In this document: positions 16,776 through 24,344 of the stretch, one piece after another
Layout of the letters: each line of letters begins with the position of its first letter
Position numbering within the stretch: position 1 is the first letter of the stretch
Made by a program: the position numbers and the translations under genes
The notes under the pieces: model-generated
Databases searched by the model: none
What the model saw: only the letters and a program-made list of their open reading frames with translations
What the model was told of the DNA's origin: nothing
Assembly: GCA_004555765.1 (NCBI GenBank)
Contig: SFHG01000004.1
Span: 11,238-75,237 of the forward strand
From: Bacteroidales bacterium
GTDB lineage: Bacteria; Bacteroidota; Bacteroidia; Bacteroidales; Porphyromonadaceae
Direction of reading: 5' to 3'
Length of the DNA: 64,000 bases

Positions 16776-18239
16776 ATGAAAGAAACCCTCAGACCTCTAA
16801 TGTTCGTCGGCACCGGATCGGATGTCGGCAAGTCGGTAGTCGCTGCCGGCTTTTGCCGCCTCCTCAAAGAGGACGGCTTCCGACCCGCACCGTTTAAGGC
16901 GCAGAATATGTCCCTCAATAGTTTCGCCACCCCCGACGGCTTCGAGATCGGACGGGCGCAGGCAGTGCAGGCGGAGGCGTGCGGGATAGCGCCGAGGACG
17001 GAGATGAACCCCATCCTCCTCAAACCCACAAGCCATACGGTCTCCCAAGTGGTGCTCAACGGCAAGCCCTACGGCAATATGAGCGCAAGGGCGTACTTTG
17101 ACGGCGCGGACAAGGAGGTCCTTTTTGCCGAAGCCATACAGGCCTTCGACCGCCTCCAGACCGAGTACAGCCCCATCGTCATTGAGGGAGCGGGCAGCAT
17201 ATCGGAGCTTAACCTCAAGGAGAAGGACATCACGAATATGCGCGTCGCACGCCGAACCGGAGCCGCCACGATACTGGTGGCAGACATCGACAGAGGGGGA
17301 CTTTTCGGCAGCGTCTACGGCACCCTTGCGCTTTTGTCCGCGGAAGAGCGTGCTTGCATCGTGGGGGTCTTGGTAAATAAATTCAGAGGGGATATTTCGC
17401 TCTTCAATGAGGGGAAAAAGATTTTGGAAGAGATCACGGGCAAGCCCGTGGTGGGCATCCTTCCCTATATGGACGACCTCTTCATAGAGGAGGAGGACAG
17501 TGTCGAGCTGGACGCGAAAGAGGCCAAGGCAAAGCCCGGAAAGGTGAACGTCTGTGTCGTCCATACGGGGCATCTGTCCAACTTCACCGACTTCCGCCTC
17601 CTTGAGTCTTTGGAAGCAGTCAACCTCTACTACTCGGATGAGCCCTCAGCCATCTCGGAGGCCGACATCCTCATTTTACCCGGATCCAAAAACACGATCT
17701 CCGACCTCATTGAGCTGCGTCATAAGGGGATCGAAGACGTCGTCCTATCGCACCACGCCAAAGGCAAACCCCTCGTCGGCATCTGTGGCGGGTACCAGAT
17801 GCTGGGGCAGGAGATACTGGATCCCGAAGGCATAGAGGGCGAAGCGGTTTCGGCAAAAGGGCTGGGGATCTTCCCCACCACGACTACGCTTCGGAGCGGC
17901 AAGAGGACAAGGCAGTCGTCATTTTTTTTCACGGACGGCACGGCAAAAGGAGACGGGTACGAGATCCACTCGGGAGTGACCCCCACGGACACCCCGCTCT
18001 GCACCTTGGACACGGGCGAAACGGACGGATACCGCCTCTCCTCATTCACCTGGGGGACTTATCTGCACGGCATCCTCGACAACGCCTCTGTGGTCGAGAA
18101 GCTCCTCTCGCCCTATCTGCCGGGCTTCCGGGTACCTTTCGATTTCAAAGTGAAAAAGGAAGAAGGCTTCGACCGCCTTGCGGAGGTGATCCGGCGGGAG
18201 GTCGACATAGATTACATTTACAGCTGTCTCAGGAAATAA
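16776..18239 (+). CDS. cobQ: cobyric acid synthase (glutamine-hydrolysing)
   Basis: CbiP/CobQ amidates four side chains of adenosylcobyrinic acid a,c-diamide using glutamine. The 487-residue protein has a dethiobiotin-synthase-like N-domain with P-loop GTGSDVGKS (about 10-18) and a C-terminal class I amidotransferase domain with the nucleophile in LVGICGGYQMLGQ (about 331-343) and the His in TYLHGILDN. Its presence means the cell can enter the pathway upstream of cobinamide, at the level of cobyrinate diamide. cobD follows with no gap (TAAATG). Confidence 0.95.
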   Translation: MKETLRPLMFVGTGSDVGKSVVAAGFCRLLKEDGFRPAPFKAQNMSLNSFATPDGFEIGRAQAVQAEACGIAPRTEMNPILLKPTSHTVSQVVLNGKPYGNMSARAYFDGADKEVLFAEAIQAFDRLQTEYSPIVIEGAGSISELNLKEKDITNMRVARRTGAATILVADIDRGGLFGSVYGTLALLSAEERACIVGVLVNKFRGDISLFNEGKKILEEITGKPVVGILPYMDDLFIEEEDSVELDAKEAKAKPGKVNVCVVHTGHLSNFTDFRLLESLEAVNLYYSDEPSAISEADILILPGSKNTISDLIELRHKGIEDVVLSHHAKGKPLVGICGGYQMLGQEILDPEGIEGEAVSAKGLGIFPTTTTLRSGKRTRQSSFFFTDGTAKGDGYEIHSGVTPTDTPLCTLDTGETDGYRLSSFTWGTYLHGILDNASVVEKLLSPYLPGFRVPFDFKVKKEEGFDRLAEVIRREVDIDYIYSCLRK

Positions 18240-19259
18240 ATGCTCACAGGTCACGGCAACGACCGGTACGACTACAAAGGGAAAGTCCGGTACGACTTCT
18301 CTTCCAACATCCCTTGGGAAAATAAATCCGGGGAGGTGCTCTCTTTTTTGCAAACGCGCTTAGGCGCGGTGCAGAATTATCCCGATCCCCTCGCTTCTGA
18401 GCTTACGGGCAAAATTGCCGCCCTGCACGGTGTCCCCAAGTCGCGCGTGCTCGTCACGGCAGGCAGCGCGGAGGCTTTTTACCTTCTTGCCCACCTGTAC
18501 GAAGGAAAGACTTCGACCGTCCCCGTCCCCTCTTTCGCCGAGTACGAGGATGCCGCCCGTGCCCACCGCCACAAACTTCTGTATGGGGCATACACGTCGC
18601 TCCGCATCGGAAAGCACACGGATCTTCTATGGTTCGCTTATCCCAATAATCCCGATGGGTTTCTCCTGCCCATACCCGTCATCGAGGAAATCTGTGCCGG
18701 AGACCGGACCCGAATCGTCATCATAGACAACGCCTATGGGGATCTGTGCACGTCTGCCGGCTCCCTCATACCGTTGCACGACAAATACCCGAACCTCGTC
18801 ACCGTCCACTCCCTCACCAAGACGTTTGCCATTCCCGGACTCAGGCTCGGTTACCTTATTGCTTCGGAGGACATCGTAGATGGGCTTCAAAGAATCCGAA
18901 TCCCGTGGTCCGTCAATGCCCTTGCCCAGGAAGCGGGCAGCTTCATCCTCGACCACTACGAAGCCCTTAAGCCTGATGCCGAGAAGCTGGACACGGAGTC
19001 TGTGAGGCTCCAAAGTGAGCTCAAAAAGATCCCGGAGCTTGTCCCCGAGCCCTCTCCGGCCAACTTCTTTCTCGTCCGGATGTTGAAAGGCTCCTCTCCT
19101 GACCTTAAGGCGTTTCTCGTCGAGAAACACGGCATTCTTATCCGCGACGCCTCCAACTTCCGCGAGCTCTCCGACCGCCATTTCCGCCTCTCCGTCCAAA
19201 GTCCGGAAGCGTGTGCAGCCCTCATCTCGGGGCTCGAAGACTACTTTTCGCAAATATGA
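18240..19259 (+). CDS. cobD: threonine-phosphate decarboxylase
   Basis: PLP enzyme of the aminotransferase I/II fold that makes (R)-1-amino-2-propanol phosphate, the linker of the nucleotide loop. The 339-residue protein opens with HGNDRYDYKGKVRYDFSSNI, as in CobD, has AYGDLC for the PLP-contacting Asp region, and HSLTKTFAIPGLRLGYL, in which the Lys forms the Schiff base. It resembles histidinol-phosphate aminotransferase, but position between cobQ and cbiB decides the call. The stop overlaps the cbiB ATG by 4 bp. Confidence 0.92.
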   Translation: MLTGHGNDRYDYKGKVRYDFSSNIPWENKSGEVLSFLQTRLGAVQNYPDPLASELTGKIAALHGVPKSRVLVTAGSAEAFYLLAHLYEGKTSTVPVPSFAEYEDAARAHRHKLLYGAYTSLRIGKHTDLLWFAYPNNPDGFLLPIPVIEEICAGDRTRIVIIDNAYGDLCTSAGSLIPLHDKYPNLVTVHSLTKTFAIPGLRLGYLIASEDIVDGLQRIRIPWSVNALAQEAGSFILDHYEALKPDAEKLDTESVRLQSELKKIPELVPEPSPANFFLVRMLKGSSPDLKAFLVEKHGILIRDASNFRELSDRHFRLSVQSPEACAALISGLEDYFSQI

Positions 19260-20200
19260 CCGACTTCAGTCTCTACACTTTCTTTGTCCCTATGCTCGGG
19301 GGTCTGCTCCTTGACGTCATCCTCGGAGATCCCCAAGGGTGGCCTCATCCGGTGCGCCTCTTCGGCAAGGTGATCGCTTGGTGCGACAAGGCGTTTAATC
19401 GGGGCGTGCACCGGAGGAGCAAAGGCACCCTTGTCGCTGTCTCTCTCGTACTCCTGACGTTTGGCGCACTCAGCCTCGTCCAAGTGCTTTACTTAGTCTC
19501 CCCCGTCCTCCTCACCCTCGTCAATACCCTTCTCTTTTACTTCGCCATCGCACACAGAAGCCTCATCAAAGAGACCTCCTACGTGGAAGAAGCCGTGGAA
19601 AAAGGCGACCTTCCGGAGGCTCGAAGACGGCTCGGCTTCATAGTGGGACGCGACACCGGTGCGCTCGACTTCCACAAGATCCGCACCGCCACGCTCGAGA
19701 CACTGGCAGAGAACCTCTCGGACGGTGTCATCGCGCCACTCTTCTTTTACGCCCTCGGCGGCATACCTCTGATGTACGCCTATAAGATGATCAACACCAT
19801 GGACTCTATGATCGGCTACAAAAGCGAGAAGTACAAAGACTTCGGGCGCTTTGCGGCCGTGTACTTGGACGACGTGGCAAACTGGCTGCCCTCCCGGCTC
19901 ACAGGTTGGCTGATGGTGCTTTTGCCCCCAAACAAGAGGGCGATCCGTATCCTCAAACGCGACCACTCCAAGCACGCTTCGCCAAACTCCGGCTACCCCG
20001 AAGCGGCGCTTGCGGGGCTCCTCGACTGCCGGTTTGGGGGACCGAATTACTACGGCGGCAGACTTGTGGACAAACCCTACATCGGCACAAACGACCGTCC
20101 CCTCTCGCACGAAGACTTCCGCACAGCCGTCCGCACCAATCACCGCGTCCTCATTCTCACCGTCGGCTTGGTTTCTGTCCTTTACTTCAGCATAGCGTAA
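19256..20200 (+). CDS. cbiB: adenosylcobinamide-phosphate synthase
   Basis: Integral membrane enzyme that attaches aminopropanol phosphate to adenosylcobyric acid. The protein is 314 residues from ATG 19256, opening with a hydrophobic segment that includes LLLDVILGDPQGWPHPVRLFG, a family hallmark. Later landmarks are RDTGALD, ETLAENLSDGVIAPLF and PNSGYPEAALAGLL. The 4-bp ATGA overlap with cobD implies coupling. It is the last gene of the riboswitch-led cluster. An earlier in-frame ATG inside cobD (19211) is not supported by family length. Confidence 0.94.
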   Translation: MTDFSLYTFFVPMLGGLLLDVILGDPQGWPHPVRLFGKVIAWCDKAFNRGVHRRSKGTLVAVSLVLLTFGALSLVQVLYLVSPVLLTLVNTLLFYFAIAHRSLIKETSYVEEAVEKGDLPEARRRLGFIVGRDTGALDFHKIRTATLETLAENLSDGVIAPLFFYALGGIPLMYAYKMINTMDSMIGYKSEKYKDFGRFAAVYLDDVANWLPSRLTGWLMVLLPPNKRAIRILKRDHSKHASPNSGYPEAALAGLLDCRFGGPNYYGGRLVDKPYIGTNDRPLSHEDFRTAVRTNHRVLILTVGLVSVLYFSIA

Positions 20201-20216
20201 CCCGCCCCGATGCGGT

Positions 20217-20297
20217 ACAGGCCGGGAGGAAAAGATTGACCCGTACCTCATCATAAAGAGATACGGGTCAAAAGTTTCGTCTCGGTACGTGCAAAAA
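20217..20297 (+). repeat. 23-bp-period repeat array, 4 units
   Basis: Cores ACAGGCC (20217), CCGTACC (20241), ACGGGTC (20263) and ACGTGCA (20287). It lies between the convergent ends of cbiB and the FHA gene. Confidence 0.8.
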
Positions 20298-20317
20298 AAT
20301 CCGTCCGAAGGGGAGCC

Positions 20318-20863
20318 CTAAAACCAAGGTTCCGCGTCCTCGTCCTCCGGAAGATGCACGATACAGGTCGTCGCGCCAAAGAGCAGGACATCGCCTGGAT
20401 TGAGGCGCATCCAGTCTCCTTTTTTGAGACGGATGCCGTTCACGAAAGTACCCGACCGGCTGGCGTTATCCTGCACGAGGAGCGTGCCGTCTTTCTTGAG
20501 CCAAAGGATGGCGTGGTTACGCGCCAAGTCCAAGTCCCCGGTCAGGATCTGCAGGTCGGTATCGGAGTCTGCGTTATGCTGACCGATCATTGATTTGCCT
20601 TCCGGTAGCTGTATCTCCTGATGACGGGTAAGCGGACTCTCCATCACTTCCAGACAGACCCCTTCCACGTACTTCTTCACTTCCACTGCCACAGCCTTGA
20701 TGGAGCGGTCTTCGTGCAGCTGCATAAAGGTAAAACCGGGGTAGACGGCTATCGGTCTGTGGCACTTCTCGCAAACCGCCATCAATCCCCTTTCCTGCGA
20801 GGCAAGAGGTGTGGGTACGGTTATTTCGGATCCGCAATAGGGACAAATAATGGTACTGGGCAT
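20318..20863 (-). CDS. zinc-ribbon plus FHA domain protein
   Basis: A 181-residue protein with an N-terminal zinc-ribbon-like pair (CPYC at 6-9, CEKC at about 31-34), a middle segment of about 40 residues, and a C-terminal FHA domain. The FHA signatures are ARNHAILWL (strand with Asn-His) and ASRSGTFVNGIRL, where Ser-Arg and Asn contact phosphothreonine. It probably reads Ser/Thr phosphorylation in the cytoplasm. No kinase or phosphatase gene is adjacent, so the partner is unknown. It is last in the rlmL-sufS-rsmE group, starting 13 bp after rsmE. Confidence 0.85.
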   Translation of the reverse strand: MPSTIICPYCGSEITVPTPLASQERGLMAVCEKCHRPIAVYPGFTFMQLHEDRSIKAVAVEVKKYVEGVCLEVMESPLTRHQEIQLPEGKSMIGQHNADSDTDLQILTGDLDLARNHAILWLKKDGTLLVQDNASRSGTFVNGIRLKKGDWMRLNPGDVLLFGATTCIVHLPEDEDAEPWF

Positions 20864-20875
20864 AGGTATAGGGTT

Positions 20876-21628
20876 TTAGCTGTTGAGGACTGCGTGAAGC
20901 ACCCCTGCATAAAGACCTGCCGTCTCGGTACGGAGCCGCTCCTCGCCAAGGGTGACGGGTACGGCACCGAAGCTTACGGCGGTGCGCACCTCTTCGGGGG
21001 TGAAGTCGCCTTCTGGCCCGATGAGGAAAAGTGATGGAGTCCCTTTTTGGAACGCACTCGTGATGGGGGTCTTCGGAAATTCGTCGCTACAGTAGCCGAT
21101 GTAGGCACCCCGGACGACTGTCCGGTCTATTTCGGAAAAGAGCGCCTCCACACTCCGGCATTCGTTGATCTCGGTCACAAACCTTTTGCGCGACTGCTTG
21201 AGGGCGGAGATCATCACTTTCTTGAGGCGATCGAGGTTGACGTGTCTGCGAACCGTCCTTTCGGTAGAGAGAAGCGTAAACTTGCTCAACCCCACTTCCA
21301 CCATTTTTTCCAACAGCCACTCGATGCGATCCATATTCTTCGTGGGAGCCACGGCCAAGTGCAGGTGAGGTGTCGTGCGGGGAGAAGACAGAATCTCTTC
21401 ACCGAGGGCAAAGACGGCAGCTTTCGGAGAGACTTCCGTCAGCTCGGCGCGGTAGAGTGCACCGGCACCGTCCGTGACGAGGATGCTCTCGCCCTCCGTG
21501 AGCCGAAGGACGCGGGAGGCGTGCCGGCTCTCTTCCTCCGGCAGGGTAAGAGTTTCGAGGAAACCGGGCGCAAAAAAGAGTGGCAAATCGCCCCCTTCAC
21601 TCGCCCTTTCCGGACTCTTTTTCTTCAT
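20876..21628 (-). CDS. rsmE: 16S rRNA (uracil(1498)-N(3))-methyltransferase
   Basis: SPOUT methyltransferase that makes m3U1498 in the small subunit. A short N-terminal PUA-like segment (LPLFFAPGFLETLTLPEEES then RHASRVLRL) precedes the knot, with FLIGPEGDFTPEEV and LGEERLRTETAGLYA as SAM-site loops. I use ATG 21628 (250 residues), which overlaps the upstream gene by 32 bp; ATG 21661 would add 11 residues and lengthen the overlap. Either way translation is coupled to the preceding DUF151-like gene. Confidence 0.93.
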   Translation of the reverse strand: MKKKSPERASEGGDLPLFFAPGFLETLTLPEEESRHASRVLRLTEGESILVTDGAGALYRAELTEVSPKAAVFALGEEILSSPRTTPHLHLAVAPTKNMDRIEWLLEKMVEVGLSKFTLLSTERTVRRHVNLDRLKKVMISALKQSRKRFVTEINECRSVEALFSEIDRTVVRGAYIGYCSDEFPKTPITSAFQKGTPSLFLIGPEGDFTPEEVRTAVSFGAVPVTLGEERLRTETAGLYAGVLHAVLNS

Positions 21629-22370
21629 TGTCTTGGTTGTCCGAAGGGTGGTATTTCTCAAGGAAATCGGTTATCATCCGGGCCCACTCGAAAGACTCGA
21701 GCGAGACGGCGAGCTCGCGAAGCTCCTCCAGACGCTTGACCCCCATGAGCATAAAGGTCTCCTCAAGCTCGCCATCACGGTAGAGCTGGGTGCCGAGATG
21801 CTGCCGGATGTGGCGCTCCACGACGTGACCGCTATAGTCGACGTAGCGGTCGAGGAAACTCATATCGTTATTTTCGTTGGGATTACGGCGGATGACGGGC
21901 TGCTCCTCTATGAGCTTGCGTTCGATTTGTATCGGGCGCTCTTTGAGGAGGGCAAAAAGTACGGCGCTGAGTGGATTGGAGATGGGGAAAGTCCCCTCCT
22001 CGCCCTCGATGGAAAGCGTGTAGGCATCCGTCATCAGTTCGTCATCAATCATCGAGCGCCACAGAATCACCCCGCGAAACATCACGCCCGAAACCGGCAA
22101 AAGATCATCAATGAGATTGCCGGCTTTAATCCGTTGGTTGATGAAGCGCTTGACGGCCAGATTGACCTCACGCTCCATGGCTGGCGGGACACTAAGGACG
22201 AATTCGCGCTGCTCTTTGACCGCAATGACGGTACGAAGTACGAGCTTCAAGCCCCCCTTTTCTCCAGAATCGGGGTTCTCTTTTACCCTCACGAGGCGGT
22301 GGAACGTCATTTGAACCGTCTCCCGCATCGGAGGTATCATACGAAACGTGGAGTTATCCCTCGCGCTCAT
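21597..22370 (-). CDS. divergent bifunctional-nuclease-like protein (DUF151-UVR), copy B
   Basis: A 257-residue protein that I read as a diverged member of the bifunctional nuclease family. The phrase EGTFPISNPLSAVLFALLKERPIQIERKLIEEQ (about 120-152) matches the pattern of the DUF151 core, in which a short acidic strand, a serine-containing turn and a helix precede an IY-type strand. The C-terminal LEELRELAVSLESFEWARMI (about 208-227) looks like a UVR helix pair. The canonical acidic and Arg residues of active enzymes are not clearly kept, so catalysis is doubtful. Its start overlaps the stop of its upstream paralogue by 4 bp. Confidence 0.55.
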   Translation of the reverse strand: MSARDNSTFRMIPPMRETVQMTFHRLVRVKENPDSGEKGGLKLVLRTVIAVKEQREFVLSVPPAMEREVNLAVKRFINQRIKAGNLIDDLLPVSGVMFRGVILWRSMIDDELMTDAYTLSIEGEEGTFPISNPLSAVLFALLKERPIQIERKLIEEQPVIRRNPNENNDMSFLDRYVDYSGHVVERHIRQHLGTQLYRDGELEETFMLMGVKRLEELRELAVSLESFEWARMITDFLEKYHPSDNQDNEEKESGKGE

Positions 22371-23119
22371 GCTTCACTTCCTCCTTTCTTTAACGACAGG
22401 ATCAGCTTAAGGAAGTCTGTCCAGTCGTAAGCCCCCTTCTCCAGAGACAGATCCAAGAGACGCATTAGGAGGTCTTCTTCGAAGTCGAGAAGCCGGTTGC
22501 GGACTTCGGGTGATTCAATGAGTGGATCCGTCCCGGCCTCTATCTGACGGGCGACATAGTCCTCCACGGACTCTGCCTCCTCCGGTTGCTCCTCTTCGGG
22601 TTGCTCCCGGTCTTCTTCGCCGGGAAAACGTGCGTCGACCTTAATTTGACTCAAGATATAATCGAAAAGCGACTGTTCCATAAAGATCGGGATGCCGGCC
22701 AAAACGGCTTCGACGATCGTGTACTCGAAGTTAATCGGCACCTCCGCCTCCTCATCTTCACTCGTAACGACAGTCATACGTCCGTAGATACCCTGAGGTG
22801 CCGACCTTAGGGTAATGCGCTTGATGCGAACCCCTGCGACACGGGTGTATCCCTCGAAGATATCTCCATCCGGATCATCGCCTCCCGCCACCGCCACGAG
22901 CCGGCGCGTGTACAGACCGTCGCTGAACGGAGGGACAGGCACCGGTAAGAGCGGGACGCGCGAATGCTCCCTATCCTCCATAAAAGTCTCGTACAGGTCG
23001 GCAGGACAGAATAGCATCAGAGTGCCCCTCTTTGCCTTTTCGAGACCGCCGAGACCGATGTACTTTATCTCGATGAGACGTTCTTCGGTGTCTTTGAACC
23101 CTTTCGTGTCGTTCTCCAT
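22367..23119 (-). CDS. divergent bifunctional-nuclease-like protein (DUF151-UVR), copy A
   Basis: A 250-residue paralogue of the next gene. The N-terminal RLIEIKYIGLGGLEKAKRGT resembles the opening of DUF151 proteins, VRIKRITLRSAPQGIYGRMT (about 97-116) the central hairpin, and INFEYTIVEAVLAGIPIFME (about 128-147) the usual 'IDxRxSDAIAxALRxxxPIY' stretch with the key Asp/Arg replaced. A Glu/Pro-rich linker (EQPEEEQPEEAE) leads to a UVR-like helix at the C-terminus. The two genes look like a tandem duplication followed by divergence. Function unknown. Confidence 0.55.
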   Translation of the reverse strand: MENDTKGFKDTEERLIEIKYIGLGGLEKAKRGTLMLFCPADLYETFMEDREHSRVPLLPVPVPPFSDGLYTRRLVAVAGGDDPDGDIFEGYTRVAGVRIKRITLRSAPQGIYGRMTVVTSEDEEAEVPINFEYTIVEAVLAGIPIFMEQSLFDYILSQIKVDARFPGEEDREQPEEEQPEEAESVEDYVARQIEAGTDPLIESPEVRNRLLDFEEDLLMRLLDLSLEKGAYDWTDFLKLILSLKKGGSEA

Positions 23120-23138
23120 TCTTTTCCGCCCTTAACCC

Positions 23139-24344
23139 TCAGCGCAACATTGCAAGGACTTTATCCAAAATTTCGACCATGGCATACACTTCTTCCACGG
23201 TGTTGTAAACCGCGAAGCTGGCACGGGCCGTGCCGGTGATGCCGTACCTGTCCATAAGAGGCTGAGCACAGTGGTGACCGGTACGGAGCGCTACGCCCAT
23301 CTGATCCATCAGAGTCCCAAGGTCGTAAGGATGTATGCCGTCCACAAGAAAAGAGATGACCGCTTCTTTGTGGGGCGCCGTGCCGTAGATCCGGAGTCCC
23401 GGCACACGGGTCATCAACTCCGTGGCCGTCTCAAGGAGCTCTTTTTCGTGGCTCATAATGAAATCGAAACCGATTCCACGGACAAACTTCAGTGCCTCCA
23501 TAAGCCCCACGCTTCCGATAAAGTCCGGGGTACCCGCCTCAAACTTGTAGGGAATCTCTCCATAGGTCGTACGGTCGAAAGAGACGCGCTCTATCATCTC
23601 TCCGCCGCCTTGATAGGGCGGAATCTTCTCGAGCCACTCGCGCTTTCCGTAAAGGACACCGATACCGGTAGGCCCGTATACCTTGTGTCCCGAGAAAGCA
23701 AGGAAGTCACAGCCGATATCTTGCACGTCCACAGGACGGTGTGCCACGGCCTGTGCGGCATCTACAAGCACCGGGATACCGAGCGCGTGTGCATAAGCCG
23801 TTATCTCCTTGACGGGGTTCACGGTCCCGAGGACGTTGGAGGCGTAGCAAATGGAGACGAGCTTGGTACGTTCGCCCATCATTCGCTTCATCTCTTCGAC
23901 ATCGAGCACACCTTCCTCCGAGATAGGTGCGTGCCGTACCGTGACGCCCTGCAACTGCCAGGGGACGATATTCGAGTGGTGTTCCATATCGGTAACGAGC
24001 ACCTCATCGTCTTTCTTCATAAACGCGGGGCAAAAAGAAGATGCCACGAGGTTTATGCTCTCCGTCGTACCTCTCGTGAAAAGCACCTCTGCCGGTTCGC
24101 GGGCATTTATGAAGTCCGCGACATACGCGCGCGCCTCTTCGTGAGCCTCCGTGGCTTTTCTGCTGAGGTAATGGACACCTCGGTGGATATTGGCGTTATC
24201 AAGCGCCAAGCTCTCCGAGAGCCGGTCGATGACCGACTGAGGTTTCTGGGTCGTGGCGGCGTTGTCGAAATAGACGAGCGGACGATCTTTATAAATCTTC
24301 TGGCTCAGTGCGGGGAACATCCCCCTTATATCGTTTACGTTCAT
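23139..24344 (-). CDS. sufS: cysteine desulfurase SufS
   Basis: PLP enzyme that mobilises sulfur from cysteine for Fe-S assembly. From ATG 24344 the product is 401 residues, opening MNVNDIRGMFPALSQK and YFDNAATTQKPQ. The PLP lysine is in DFLAFSGHKVYGPTG and the catalytic loop Cys in RTGHHCAQPLM. This start lies inside the end of the rlmL-type gene (56-bp overlap); longer in-frame sequence upstream has no family resemblance. sufB, sufC, sufD and sufE are not in the window, so this copy is detached from any suf operon visible here. Confidence 0.93.
   Translation of the reverse strand: MNVNDIRGMFPALSQKIYKDRPLVYFDNAATTQKPQSVIDRLSESLALDNANIHRGVHYLSRKATEAHEEARAYVADFINAREPAEVLFTRGTTESINLVASSFCPAFMKKDDEVLVTDMEHHSNIVPWQLQGVTVRHAPISEEGVLDVEEMKRMMGERTKLVSICYASNVLGTVNPVKEITAYAHALGIPVLVDAAQAVAHRPVDVQDIGCDFLAFSGHKVYGPTGIGVLYGKREWLEKIPPYQGGGEMIERVSFDRTTYGEIPYKFEAGTPDFIGSVGLMEALKFVRGIGFDFIMSHEKELLETATELMTRVPGLRIYGTAPHKEAVISFLVDGIHPYDLGTLMDQMGVALRTGHHCAQPLMDRYGITGTARASFAVYNTVEEVYAMVEILDKVLAMLR

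Noticed and set aside
22912..22919. A lone ACAGACCG inside a DUF151-like gene.
   Set aside because: It is a single match without neighbours at 23-bp spacing, so it is best seen as chance.
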